Source of the DNA: JALORV01 sp963769745
GTDB taxonomy: Bacteria > Pseudomonadota > Gammaproteobacteria > Burkholderiales > Burkholderiaceae_F
Direction of reading: 5' to 3'
Length of the DNA: 64,000 nucleotides
Assembly (NCBI GenBank): GCA_963769745.1
Contig: CAVYNB010000003.1
Location: 1-64,000, forward strand
Shown: positions 18,565-27,379 of the stretch, one piece after another
Layout: each line of letters opens with the position of its first letter
Position numbering within the stretch: the stretch's first letter is position 1
Program-made: the position numbers and the translations under genes
The notes under the pieces: generated by a model
Told to the model about the DNA's origin: nothing
The model's database searches: none
Seen by the model: the letters and a program-made list of their open reading frames with translations, nothing else

Positions 18565-21396
18565 ATGACGTGCATTTCCGTGCCGCGGCTGCGCGGCGAG
18601 TCCATGGTTCACTGCCTGGTGGCGGCTGCGTGCGCCGCGCTGCTCTCGGCCTGCGCAACGACGCCAGCAGGCAGTGCAACGACGCCTGCCGGGAGCGCGA
18701 CGGCCGCCGCCGGTCCGAGGACTGTGCAAGGTGCAGTGACGCCAGCATCTTCGGGGCCGGCGACGGCAACCCGGCCCACCGCTTCCGCCGCCGGCGCGCC
18801 GGCTCCGGCACCGGCGGTCCCCGGCGCACCGCGCCCGTTCGCCGAAGTGATCAAGGATGCGAAGCCGATCAAGGGGTTGTTCACCGTCTGGCAGAAGGAC
18901 GACAAGACGTGGATCGAGATTCCTGCAGAACAGCTGGACCAGCCGTTTTTCCTGTCGATCGGCCTGACGCGCGGGCTTGGCGAGCGTTGGTTGATCGGCG
19001 GCCTGCAGGGCGGCAGACATACCACTGGCGGCGAGTACATCGGCCAGTTCCGCAAGGCGGCCGGCAACATGCAACTGCTCGCCCGAAACACGCGCTTCGT
19101 GGCGCGGTCCGGCTCGCCCGAGGAACGAGCCGTCAGGAATGCCTATGCCGACAGCCTGCTGGCGTCGGCGCCCATCGTCAGCGCGCCGCATCCGGAGCGC
19201 AAGTCGGTGCTGATCGAGGCAACGGCACTCTTGCTCAGCGACATCCCGCGCGCGTCGCATGTGATCGAGCGCGAGTACCGCAACAGCTTCTCGTTCGATC
19301 CGCGCAACTCGTTCATCCGGTCGGCCAAGGCCGATGCCGAGCGCACGGTGTTCGACATCACGGCGCACTATGCGCAGCCGCGCATCCCGCTGCCGGCGCC
19401 GCCGTTACCGGTGCCGGGCGCCATGCCGATGCCGTTCTACCCGGCGCCGGACCTGCTCGAGGACCCGCGCAGCCTGTTCCTTGGTTTCCTCTATACGTTC
19501 AGCAAGCTGCCGGACAAGCCCATGGCCCCGCGTCCGGCCGATTCGCGCATCGGGCACTTCACGACGTCGAAGTTCGATTTCAGTTCGGAGGCCAGGCTTT
19601 CGCCGATGCGCCACTACGTGCAGCGCTGGCGGCTGGAAAAGAAGGATCCGCAGGCGGCCGTATCGGAGCCCGTCAAGCCGATCACATACTGGCTGTCGAA
19701 CGAGATTCCTGAGAAGTACCGCACGCCGATCCGCGACGGCATCCTCGAGTGGAACAAGGCGTTCGAGAAGGTCGGCTTCAAGGACGCGGTCGTCGTCAGG
19801 CAGCAGCCCGACGACTCGGACATCGATCTGCTGGAAACCGGGACCTCGTCGATCCGCTGGCAGATCACGGCCCGTCCATCGTACGGTGCCATCGGTCCGT
19901 CGCACGTCGATCCGCGGACCGGCGAGATACTCGACGCCGACCTCGGTTGGGATGCCAACTTCGTGCGCAGCGCCCGCTTCCTGCGCAGCGAGGAGATCGG
20001 CTACAAGAGTATGTATGACGAAGCCAGTGGCGACATCACGGTTGATCCGTCGGGCATGGGTTCCGGCAGCACGCACTGCATGCTGCGAGAACTGGCGATG
20101 CGCGAGCTCGGCTACACGCTGGCGCTGCTCGAAGTCCGCGGCGAAATCGAGCCCGACAGCCCGCAGGCCGAGGCCTTCATCAATGACTTCATCAAGTGGG
20201 TGACGATGCACGAGATCGGCCACACGCTCGGACTCGCGCACAACTTCCGTGCGTCCACCGTCAACACGCCCAAGCAGCTGGCCGATGTGCTCTACACCTC
20301 CAGGACGGGGCTGATCGGCTCCGTCATGGACTATCCGCCGGCGAACATTGCGTTGAAGGGCGAGGTGCAGGGGCAGTACTACGCGTCCTCGCTCGGGGCC
20401 TACGACTACTGGGCGATCGAGTACGCCTACAAGTCCATCGCTCCGGAGCAGGAGGCGACCGAGCTGGCGAAAGTCGCCGCGCGCGCAAGCGACCCGCTGC
20501 TTGCTTTTGCCACCGATGCGGATGCCGCGGCCGCGATCGACCCGACGGCCAATATCTGGGACCTCGGCTCGGATCCGCTGGCGTTCTATCGCAAGCGGGC
20601 GCTGCTCACGCAGGAACTGTGGCAACGGCTGGAAAGTCGCACGATGATGCCCGGCGAGAGCTACGCAGTGCTGCGACGGCGCTTCCTTTCCGGACTGAGT
20701 CAGTCGGCGCTGGCGATGACCCAGGCGGCGAAGTACGTCGGGGGCGCGGAGATCCAGAACGACGCCGCCGGCAGCCCGCGGCTGCCGATCACGCCGACCT
20801 CGGCCGCGCAACAGCGCGAAGCGCTCGCCGTCATTACGGCCGGCCTTTTCAAGAGCGACAGCTTCAAGGTTTCGCCCCAGTTCCTGCGCAAACTCGCAAG
20901 CGACCGGCTGGAGCGCGAGGAGTTGCCGTTCACGCAACAGGTGTCGATGTTCGAGATTGCACTGCCTGACCGGGTCCTGGCGGTGCAACGTGATGTCCTC
21001 AATCGCCTGATGGGACCGGTGGTGGCTCGGCGCGTGCTGGTGAACGCGGAAATGGCGGGCAAGGGGTCCGATGCCTTCACGCTGTCCGAGCTCTACTCGA
21101 CGCTGCAGTTGGCCATCTGGTCCGAAGCGCGCAATGGCACGGAGGCGACGGTCCTGCGCCGCAACCTGCAGCGCGAGCACCTGCGTCGCATCACCGGCGC
21201 GATCCTGGGGCCATCGGCAGGGTATCCCGCCGATGCCCGTGCGCTGATGCGACAGAACGCCCGCCAGCTGCACGGCTGGCTGGTGGCGGCGGCGGGCAAG
21301 CCGGGCCTTTCGGCCGAGACCCGCGCGCACTTTGCGGAAGCTGCCGAGACGCTGGGCGAGGCGCTGAAGGCGCCGCTGATCCGCACCGGGGTCTAA
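18565..21396 (+). CDS. zinc-dependent metalloprotease (DUF5117/DUF4953 type), lipoprotein
   Basis: A 943-residue envelope protein. The ATG at 18565 has GGGAG about eight bases upstream and gives an N-terminus with two arginines, a hydrophobic LVAAACAALLSAC and lipobox LSAC, so it is probably a lipoprotein; ATG 18604 is an alternative start. A low-complexity Ala/Thr/Pro linker with a repeated TTPAGSA unit follows. The metzincin-like site HEIGHTLGLAH has H549, E550, H553 and H559, and VMDYPP downstream fits a Met-turn. The flanking regions match, from memory, the large secreted DUF5117/DUF4953 proteases. Substrate unknown. The frame stays open upstream through miaB, but that part is a shadow. 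Confidence 0.88.
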   Translation: MTCISVPRLRGESMVHCLVAAACAALLSACATTPAGSATTPAGSATAAAGPRTVQGAVTPASSGPATATRPTASAAGAPAPAPAVPGAPRPFAEVIKDAKPIKGLFTVWQKDDKTWIEIPAEQLDQPFFLSIGLTRGLGERWLIGGLQGGRHTTGGEYIGQFRKAAGNMQLLARNTRFVARSGSPEERAVRNAYADSLLASAPIVSAPHPERKSVLIEATALLLSDIPRASHVIEREYRNSFSFDPRNSFIRSAKADAERTVFDITAHYAQPRIPLPAPPLPVPGAMPMPFYPAPDLLEDPRSLFLGFLYTFSKLPDKPMAPRPADSRIGHFTTSKFDFSSEARLSPMRHYVQRWRLEKKDPQAAVSEPVKPITYWLSNEIPEKYRTPIRDGILEWNKAFEKVGFKDAVVVRQQPDDSDIDLLETGTSSIRWQITARPSYGAIGPSHVDPRTGEILDADLGWDANFVRSARFLRSEEIGYKSMYDEASGDITVDPSGMGSGSTHCMLRELAMRELGYTLALLEVRGEIEPDSPQAEAFINDFIKWVTMHEIGHTLGLAHNFRASTVNTPKQLADVLYTSRTGLIGSVMDYPPANIALKGEVQGQYYASSLGAYDYWAIEYAYKSIAPEQEATELAKVAARASDPLLAFATDADAAAAIDPTANIWDLGSDPLAFYRKRALLTQELWQRLESRTMMPGESYAVLRRRFLSGLSQSALAMTQAAKYVGGAEIQNDAAGSPRLPITPTSAAQQREALAVITAGLFKSDSFKVSPQFLRKLASDRLEREELPFTQQVSMFEIALPDRVLAVQRDVLNRLMGPVVARRVLVNAEMAGKGSDAFTLSELYSTLQLAIWSEARNGTEATVLRRNLQREHLRRITGAILGPSAGYPADARALMRQNARQLHGWLVAAAGKPGLSAETRAHFAEAAETLGEALKAPLIRTGV

Positions 21397-21405
21397 ACTC
21401 ATCGC

Positions 21406-22440
21406 GTGGCACGGCGCGGTTCAACATCGAAAAAGGTCCTGACGTTCACTTCGGACGTGGACAACGACGACCTCGCCAACGTCACCGGTCCGCTCGATGC
21501 GAACCTGCGGCAGGTCGAAACGGAACTCGATGTGGCGATCGCCCGCCGCGGTCACCAGTTTCGCGTGGAAGGCGGCGCCGACAGCGCGCAGGCAGCGATC
21601 ACGGTGCTCGAATACTTTCTCGACCGTGCACGCCGCACCGGCCGGCCGGTATCGGTCGACGACATCCAGCTGTATTTCGTCGAGCAGCGCGGCCGGCGCG
21701 GCGAGCGCGCGGAACCGGCGGACGAAGGCGATGGACAGCCGCAGCTGCACACGCGCCGCAGCGACCTGCATGGCCGTACGCCGCGCCAGCGCGATTACAT
21801 CACCGCGATGCTGGCGCACGACATCACCTTCGGCATCGGCCCGGCGGGGACCGGCAAGACCTACCTCGCGGTCGCCGCGGCCGTCGATGCGCTCGAGCGC
21901 GATGTCGTCAAGCGCATCGTGCTGACGCGGCCGGCGGTGGAAGCCGGCGAGCGACTGGGCTTCCTGCCGGGCGACCTGGCGCAGAAAGTCGATCCGTACC
22001 TGCGACCGCTGTACGACGCCTTGTTCGACCTGCTCGGCTTCGACAAGACCCAGCGCCTGCTCGAGCGCCAGACAATCGAGATCGCGCCGCTCGCCTACAT
22101 GCGGGGGCGCACGCTGAACCAGGCCTTCGTCATCCTCGACGAGGCGCAGAACACGACGCGCGAGCAGATGAAGATGTTCCTGACGCGCATCGGCTTCGGC
22201 TCCAAGGCGGTCGTCACCGGCGACGTCACGCAGATCGACCTGCCGCGCGGTACGGCGAGCGGGCTGATCGAGGCGCAGCATGTCCTGGCCGAGGTGCGTG
22301 GGATGGCCTTCACGTATTTCACCGCGGCCGATGTGGTGCGGCATCCGCTCGTGGGACGCATCGTCGAGGCCTACGAGGCGGCCGAGGCGCGTGCCGAAGC
22401 CAGCGATGACGACAGCGCGTCGCGTCGCCGCCGCACGTGA
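21406..22440 (+). CDS. phoH: PhoH-like ATPase
   Basis: Cytosolic P-loop ATPase of the PhoH/YbeZ family, linked in other bacteria to ribosome and RNA maturation together with YbeY. The GTG at 21406 gives 344 residues. The N-terminal part (about 1-120) has the KH-like VEGGADSAQAA region, Walker A GPAGTGKT is at 145-152, and Walker B reads FVILDEAQNT. Its TGA overlaps the GTG of ybeY by three bases, preserving the classical phoH-ybeY coupling. Expression by phosphate limitation should not be assumed for this subfamily. Confidence 0.94.
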   Translation: MARRGSTSKKVLTFTSDVDNDDLANVTGPLDANLRQVETELDVAIARRGHQFRVEGGADSAQAAITVLEYFLDRARRTGRPVSVDDIQLYFVEQRGRRGERAEPADEGDGQPQLHTRRSDLHGRTPRQRDYITAMLAHDITFGIGPAGTGKTYLAVAAAVDALERDVVKRIVLTRPAVEAGERLGFLPGDLAQKVDPYLRPLYDALFDLLGFDKTQRLLERQTIEIAPLAYMRGRTLNQAFVILDEAQNTTREQMKMFLTRIGFGSKAVVTGDVTQIDLPRGTASGLIEAQHVLAEVRGMAFTYFTAADVVRHPLVGRIVEAYEAAEARAEASDDDSASRRRRT

Positions 22441-22874
22441 CGCCCGCGCTCGACCTGGCGATTCAGGGCCACGCCCGCTTCGATGACCTGCCGGCCCGGG
22501 CCACGCTCAGGCGGTGGATCAGTGCGGCACTCGACCGCGACGCCGAGATCGCGCTGCGCTTTGTCGATGCGCGCGAGGGCCGGAGGCTGAACCGCGATTT
22601 TCGAGGCAAGGACTACGCCACCGACGTGTTGACGTTCGACTATGCGCATACGCCCGTGGTCCGGGCGGACATCATCCTGTGCCTGCCGGTGGTGAAGCGC
22701 GCAGCGCGCGAGCGGCGACGGCTGTTTCGCGACCACCTCGCGCATCTCGTCGTGCACGGGACGCTGCACGCCCAGGGGCTGGACCACGACACTCCGGCAG
22801 CCGCGCACGCGATGGAAGCGCGCGAGGTCTCGATCCTGGCGCAGCTGGGGTTCGGGAATCCCTACCTGGTCTAA
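22437..22874 (+). CDS. ybeY: endoribonuclease YbeY (rRNA maturation)
   Basis: Zinc-dependent endoribonuclease involved in 16S rRNA 3'-end maturation and 70S quality control. It starts at a GTG overlapping the phoH stop. The 145 residues include NRDFRGKDYATDVLTF near 52-67 and the metal motif HGTLHAQGLDH with H107, H111 and H117. It ends convergently with the opposite-strand lipoprotein gene, overlapping by four bases. Confidence 0.95.
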   Translation: MTPALDLAIQGHARFDDLPARATLRRWISAALDRDAEIALRFVDAREGRRLNRDFRGKDYATDVLTFDYAHTPVVRADIILCLPVVKRAARERRRLFRDHLAHLVVHGTLHAQGLDHDTPAAAHAMEAREVSILAQLGFGNPYLV

Positions 22875-23683
22875 CGCGCCGGCGACGGCACGGCCGGCTG
22901 CGTGGCCACCGGCGGGCGCGTCGCATTCGGGTCGTACCCGGGCGGCAGTTCGAGCCGGATACGCGGATCCTTCGGCGCGCGCTCGCGGAATGCCTTCACC
23001 TCGCCGTGCAGGTTGCCGATCATCATGTTCAGCGCCTGCTCGAAGCTCTGGTTGCGCGCCGTGCGGGACGCTTCGGAGAACCCCACCATGGTGGCGCTGC
23101 CCTTGACGTTCGATGTGCCGGCCGCCCGCATCAGCAGCTGCCGGCTGCGGACATCGAACACGGCAGTCTCGACGGCCGTCATGACGTCATAGCGGTCACC
23201 CTGGATCACGTAGGCGCCGACCAGGGTCCAGTAGAGCATTGACCACTGGTTCGCGTCGGCATGCTGCACCTGGTCGTAGGAAATCAGGGCAACGACGTCG
23301 AGTCGCAGCAGCGAGGCGATCCGGTCCAGGTTGGCGAAGCCGCCACCGGCTTCGAGGTACAGCGACGGGACCGGTTCGATCTGGCTGATGAAGGGGTACT
23401 TCGCAAACGCATCGCGCACCAGCCCGGCCAGCCGCAGGCGCTCGCTCTCCGGCAGCCGGAAGGTGGGGTCGGCCGTATCCGGCACGAAGGCCACGCCGAT
23501 CCGGAACGGGACCTTGATGACCGCCACCTGGTCCGGCGCAGGCGGCACTTCCTGCGCGCCGGGGTAGAGAAAGGCCACCACGGAGGCGACTTGCCGCTGC
23601 TTGTTCGACTTCTCGTACGCCGCGCACGACGCCAGCGCGATGACGGCCGACACCAGCAACAGGGACCAAAGGCCACGACGCAT
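22871..23683 (-). CDS. lipoprotein resembling the rhombotarget lipoprotein family
   Basis: The ATG at 23683 has GGGAG six bases upstream and starts RRGLWSLLLVSAVIALASC with lipobox ASC and C20, so it is a lipoprotein; an upstream GTG is less likely. The 270-residue product contains QVASVVAFLYP, LEAGGGFANLDRIASL, ALISYDQVQ and YWTLVGAYVIQGDR, which from memory match the family called rhombotarget lipoprotein. I do not see the Gly-Gly C-terminal sorting signal or a rhombosortase nearby, so processing by a rhomboid is doubtful. The C-terminus is Pro-rich. It sits opposite in strand between ybeY and corC. Confidence 0.7.
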   Translation of the reverse strand: MRRGLWSLLLVSAVIALASCAAYEKSNKQRQVASVVAFLYPGAQEVPPAPDQVAVIKVPFRIGVAFVPDTADPTFRLPESERLRLAGLVRDAFAKYPFISQIEPVPSLYLEAGGGFANLDRIASLLRLDVVALISYDQVQHADANQWSMLYWTLVGAYVIQGDRYDVMTAVETAVFDVRSRQLLMRAAGTSNVKGSATMVGFSEASRTARNQSFEQALNMMIGNLHGEVKAFRERAPKDPRIRLELPPGYDPNATRPPVATQPAVPSPAR

Positions 23684-23915
23684 GACAACTCCCACTTGCA
23701 CTGGACTCTTTTACTGTGCTCAGTGGAAACCCGAGCGTGTTGACGGTTCTCAAGCCGAGGCCGTCAAATTTGAAAGTGATCGCTGACATACCGTGTGCTG
23801 CAGCAAGCCGGTTTGCGCGATCGCGTCACACGCTCGCGAAGGGCGTCGTGTATTCTGAAATCGTCATTACTTGAGGGCTGTGCCGGCTGCCGGATCGCCG
23901 ACCTGCCCCCGACCC

Positions 23916-24812
23916 ATGTCAGAACCGTCGCCTAGCGGCTCCGGCCCCCGCCACAAACACAAGTCCCTGCTCGAACGCCTGACCGCGTTCATCTTCCGCG
24001 AACCCGAGAACCGCGAGGAACTGCTCGAGGCGCTGCACAACGCGCACGAGCGCAATCTGCTCGACGCCGACGCGATGTCGATGATCGAGGGCGTTCTGCA
24101 GGTATCGGAACTGCGCGCACGCGAACTGATGATCCCGCGGCCGCAGATGGATGTGGTCGACATTTCCGAACCGCTGGCCAAGTGGATTCCGTTCGTCATC
24201 GAGACCGCGCATTCGCGCTTCCCGGTGATCGACGGCAATCGCGATCATGTGATCGGCATCCTGCTGGCCAAGGACCTGCTGCGCTACTACACCGAGAGCG
24301 ACTTCGACGTGCGCGCGAGCCTGCGGCCGGCGGTGTTCATTCCCGAGAGCAAGCCGCTCAACGTGCTGTTGCGCGACTTCCGCGCCAACCGTAACCACAT
24401 CGCGATCGTCGTCGACGAATATGGCGGTGTCGCCGGCCTCATCACGATCGAGGACGTGCTCGAGCAGATCGTCGGCGACATCGAGGACGAATACGACTTC
24501 GACGAGAGCGACGACGCCATCATTGCCGAAGACGATGGCAAGTACCGGGTCAAGGCGCTGACCGCCATCGGCCAGTTCAACGAGACCTTCGCCACACGCT
24601 ATTCGGACGAGGACTTCGACACCATCGGTGGGCTGGTGACCGACCATTTTGGCCGGGTGCCCAAGCGTGGCGACTTCATGGAAATTGGCGACATGCGCTT
24701 CGAGGTGCTGCGTGCCGACGCGCGCCAGGCGCACCTGTTCCTGGTGAACCGCGTTCCGAAGACCGTGGTGCGCGAGTTCAGCGAAGCGAGCGAAGACCAG
24801 ACGTCGGATTGA
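23916..24812 (+). CDS. corC: CorC/YbeX-type CBS-domain protein
   Basis: A 298-residue cytosolic protein of the YbeX/CorC family, associated with magnesium/cobalt efflux and more recently with ribosome homeostasis. I start at ATG 23916 (MSEPSPSG). It has a basic N-terminal segment, a pair of CBS domains (about 70-190, including RFPVIDGNRDHVIGILLAKD and IVVDEYGGVAGLITIEDVLE), and a C-terminal CorC/HlyC transporter-associated domain (about 210-290). No transmembrane DUF21 domain is present, so it is not a membrane transporter itself. lnt follows after 62 bases, as in the E. coli ybeZ-ybeY-ybeX-lnt cluster. Confidence 0.93.
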   Translation: MSEPSPSGSGPRHKHKSLLERLTAFIFREPENREELLEALHNAHERNLLDADAMSMIEGVLQVSELRARELMIPRPQMDVVDISEPLAKWIPFVIETAHSRFPVIDGNRDHVIGILLAKDLLRYYTESDFDVRASLRPAVFIPESKPLNVLLRDFRANRNHIAIVVDEYGGVAGLITIEDVLEQIVGDIEDEYDFDESDDAIIAEDDGKYRVKALTAIGQFNETFATRYSDEDFDTIGGLVTDHFGRVPKRGDFMEIGDMRFEVLRADARQAHLFLVNRVPKTVVREFSEASEDQTSD

Positions 24813-24874
24813 GAGCCGGCCCCGCACTGGGAGGCTGGCATCATCGCGCCTTCCTTTCACGGCGCTCCACTTCA

Positions 24875-26405
24875 ATGCGTTCCCTCCGCCGGCCCGGCCT
24901 CCGGATCCTGATTGCGCTCGGCGCGGGCGCTCTGCACGCGCTGTCGTTTGCACCGTGGAACCTTCCCTGGCTGCAACTGTTGGCACTGGCCGTGCTTTTC
25001 ATGCTGGCCGCGCGGACACAGCGGGCGCGCTCGGCTGCAGCCATCGGATTCGCCTTCGGTCTCGGCTGGTTCGGCGTCGGCGTGTCCTGGGTCTACATCA
25101 GCATGCACGTCTACGGACTGATGCCTGCGGTGATCGCAGGGCTCGCCACCGCGGCGTTCTGTGCATTCCTGGCGTTGTATCCGGCGCTTGCACTGGGGGT
25201 GGCGCAGCGCATCGCACCGTCACCGTTCCTGCGATTGACGATGGTGCTGCCGGCGACCTGGACCTTGTCCGAGTGGCTGCGCGGGACGCTTGTTCACCGG
25301 CTTTCCGTGGCTGGCCAGCGGCTACGCGCACACGGATGGTCCACTTGCGGGATACGCCCCGCTGCTGGGCGTGTATGGCATCACCCTGGCTGCGGCACTC
25401 TTCGCCGGTGCGCTCGCGGTCCTCGCGCTGCCGCTGAACGAACGCGGTGTGCGCGGCTATGTCTGGTTCACCGTGGTGGCGGCGGCAACGCTGGTCGGCG
25501 GTCTGGTTCTTGGACAGCAGCGCTGGACTCATCCGGTCGGTGCGCCGATCCGCGTGAAGCTGGTGCAGGCCAATCTGCCGCAGGACACGAAGTTCACGAT
25601 CGAAGGGTTGACGCGGGCTTTTGACGATCACTGGCGGCTGATGCAGGGAGAGCGCGCCGACCTGGTCGCGCTGCCGGAATCCGTGTTCCCGGTTCCACTG
25701 GAGTTCGTCCCACCCGAAGCGCTCGACGCATTCCGCAACTACATGGACGAACGCCGCAGCGCGCTGATCTTCGGTGTGTTCATCGAGGAGCCGGGGCAGG
25801 CGTACTTCAATAGCGCAGTGGGCAGCGCGCCGGACGCCACGCAGTGGCAGCGCTACAGCAAGCAGCAGCTGGTGCCGTTCGGCGAATTCATACCCTGGGG
25901 CTTCCGCTGGTTCGTCGACCTGATGCAGATGCCCATCGGTGACCAGCAGCGCGGCCGCGCAGACCAGCTGCCGATGGAACTCGCCGGCCAGCGCATTTCC
26001 GTCAACATCTGTTACGAAGATCTGTTCGGACACGTGATTCGCCGTGCCTGGCACGACCCGAAGCAGGAACCGACGATCATGCTCAATCTGTCGAATCTGG
26101 CGTGGTTCGAGGACTCCATCGCGCTGCCGCAGCACCTGCAGATCTCACGCATGCGCGCGCTGGAGACGCAACACCCGATGCTGCGGGCAACCAACACCGG
26201 CGCCACCGCGATCATCGATGCGACCGGCACCGTGGCCGCACAGTTGCCGACCAACACGGCGGGCGCACTCGACGGCATCGTGCAGGGGCAGGGTGGTTTG
26301 ACACCGTTCCTGCGACACGGCAACGTGCCGGCGCTGGTGCTGTGTGCGCTGATGCTCGCGCTTGCGGGAGCGATCACGCGTACGGCAGGGCGTCGCGCTC
26401 AGTAG
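24875..26405 (+). CDS. lnt: apolipoprotein N-acyltransferase, one frame break
   Basis: Integral inner-membrane enzyme that adds the third acyl chain to lipoproteins. The ATG at 24875 opens a series of N-terminal membrane helices. Near 25286-25290 a CTT should be CT: removing one T joins TLSEWLRGT to LFTGFPWLASGYAH. The nitrilase-like domain keeps the catalytic triad by motif: Glu in LPESVFPVP, Lys in YSKQQLVPFGEF and Cys in VNICYEDLFG. A final hydrophobic helix (VLCALMLALAGAI) precedes the stop. Repaired length is about 509 residues, usual for Lnt. Gene essentiality in most Gram-negatives argues that the break is not real. Confidence 0.93.
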
Positions 26406-26461
26406 AATCCACCGATTCGGCGACGTTCGACGCCGCCGCCCGTGACGGACCGAATTCACCG

Positions 26462-27379
26462 ATGATCACTTTTCAGGAAGCGATCCTGCGCCTGCAGGAG
26501 TACTGGAGCCGCCAGGGTTGCGCGTTGCTGCAGCCGATCGACCTGGAGGTCGGCGCCGGTACGTCGCATACCGCGACGTTTCTGCGGGCGATCGGGCCGG
26601 AACCCTGGCGCGCAGCCTACGTGCAGCCGTCGCGCCGGCCCAAGGACGCGCGCTACGGCGAGAATCCGAACCGTTTGCACCAGCACCACCAGTACCAGGT
26701 CGTGCTGAAGCCGTCGCCGCCCGACATCCTGGAGCTTTACGTCGGCTCGCTGCACGCGCTCGGCATCGACACGAAGAAAAACGACATCCGCTTCGTCGAA
26801 GACAACTGGGAGAACCCGACACTTGGCTGCTGGGGCCTGGGCTGGGAAGTGTGGATGAACGGCATGGAGATCACGCAGTTCACGTACTTCCAGCAGGTCG
26901 GCGGACTCGAATGCAAGCCGATCACGGGCGAGATCACCTACGGACTCGAGCGGCTCACGATGTACCTGCAGGATGTCGACAACGTGTTCGACCTCGTCTA
27001 CACGCGCTGGAAGGACCGCGGCGTGGAGCGCGTGCTGACCTACGGCGACGTGTTCCACCAGAACGAGGTCGAGCAAAGCACCTACAACTTCGAGGCGAGC
27101 GATGCGGAGTTCCTGCTGGGTCAGTTCGGACTGTTCGAGGCCGAGGCCCGTCGCCTGATGGACGTACAGCTGGCGCTGCCCGCCTACGAAATGGTGCTGA
27201 AGTGCAGCCACACTTTCAACCTGCTCGATGCGCGCGGGGCGATCAGCGTGACCGAGCGTGCCGGCTACATCGGCCGCATTCGCAACCTGGCGCGTGCCGT
27301 GGCGCAGAGCTACTACGATTCGCGCGAACGTCTCGGCTTTCCGATGGCCGCTGATGCACCTGCGCAGGCGGCGGCGTGA
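26462..27379 (+). CDS. glyQ: glycine-tRNA ligase alpha subunit
   Basis: Catalytic subunit of the alpha2-beta2 glycyl-tRNA synthetase, class II fold. The ATG at 26462 gives 305 residues, typical length. It begins TFQEAILRLQEYWSRQGC and includes the family-conserved PSRRPKDARYGENPNRL and KNDIRFVEDNWENPTLG segments. The reading frame stays open far upstream into lnt, but homology starts only at this ATG. TAGAAT at 26403-26408 resembles a -10 element without a clear -35. The stop overlaps glyS. Confidence 0.97.
   Translation: MITFQEAILRLQEYWSRQGCALLQPIDLEVGAGTSHTATFLRAIGPEPWRAAYVQPSRRPKDARYGENPNRLHQHHQYQVVLKPSPPDILELYVGSLHALGIDTKKNDIRFVEDNWENPTLGCWGLGWEVWMNGMEITQFTYFQQVGGLECKPITGEITYGLERLTMYLQDVDNVFDLVYTRWKDRGVERVLTYGDVFHQNEVEQSTYNFEASDAEFLLGQFGLFEAEARRLMDVQLALPAYEMVLKCSHTFNLLDARGAISVTERAGYIGRIRNLARAVAQSYYDSRERLGFPMAADAPAQAAA

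Noticed and set aside
19405..21402. 665-codon antisense frame under the metalloprotease
   Set aside because: No motif, high Arg/Gln/His content, and it mirrors codon positions of the real gene.
24287..24986. Antisense frames under corC and the lnt start
   Set aside because: They lack homology and overlap two conserved genes on the + strand.
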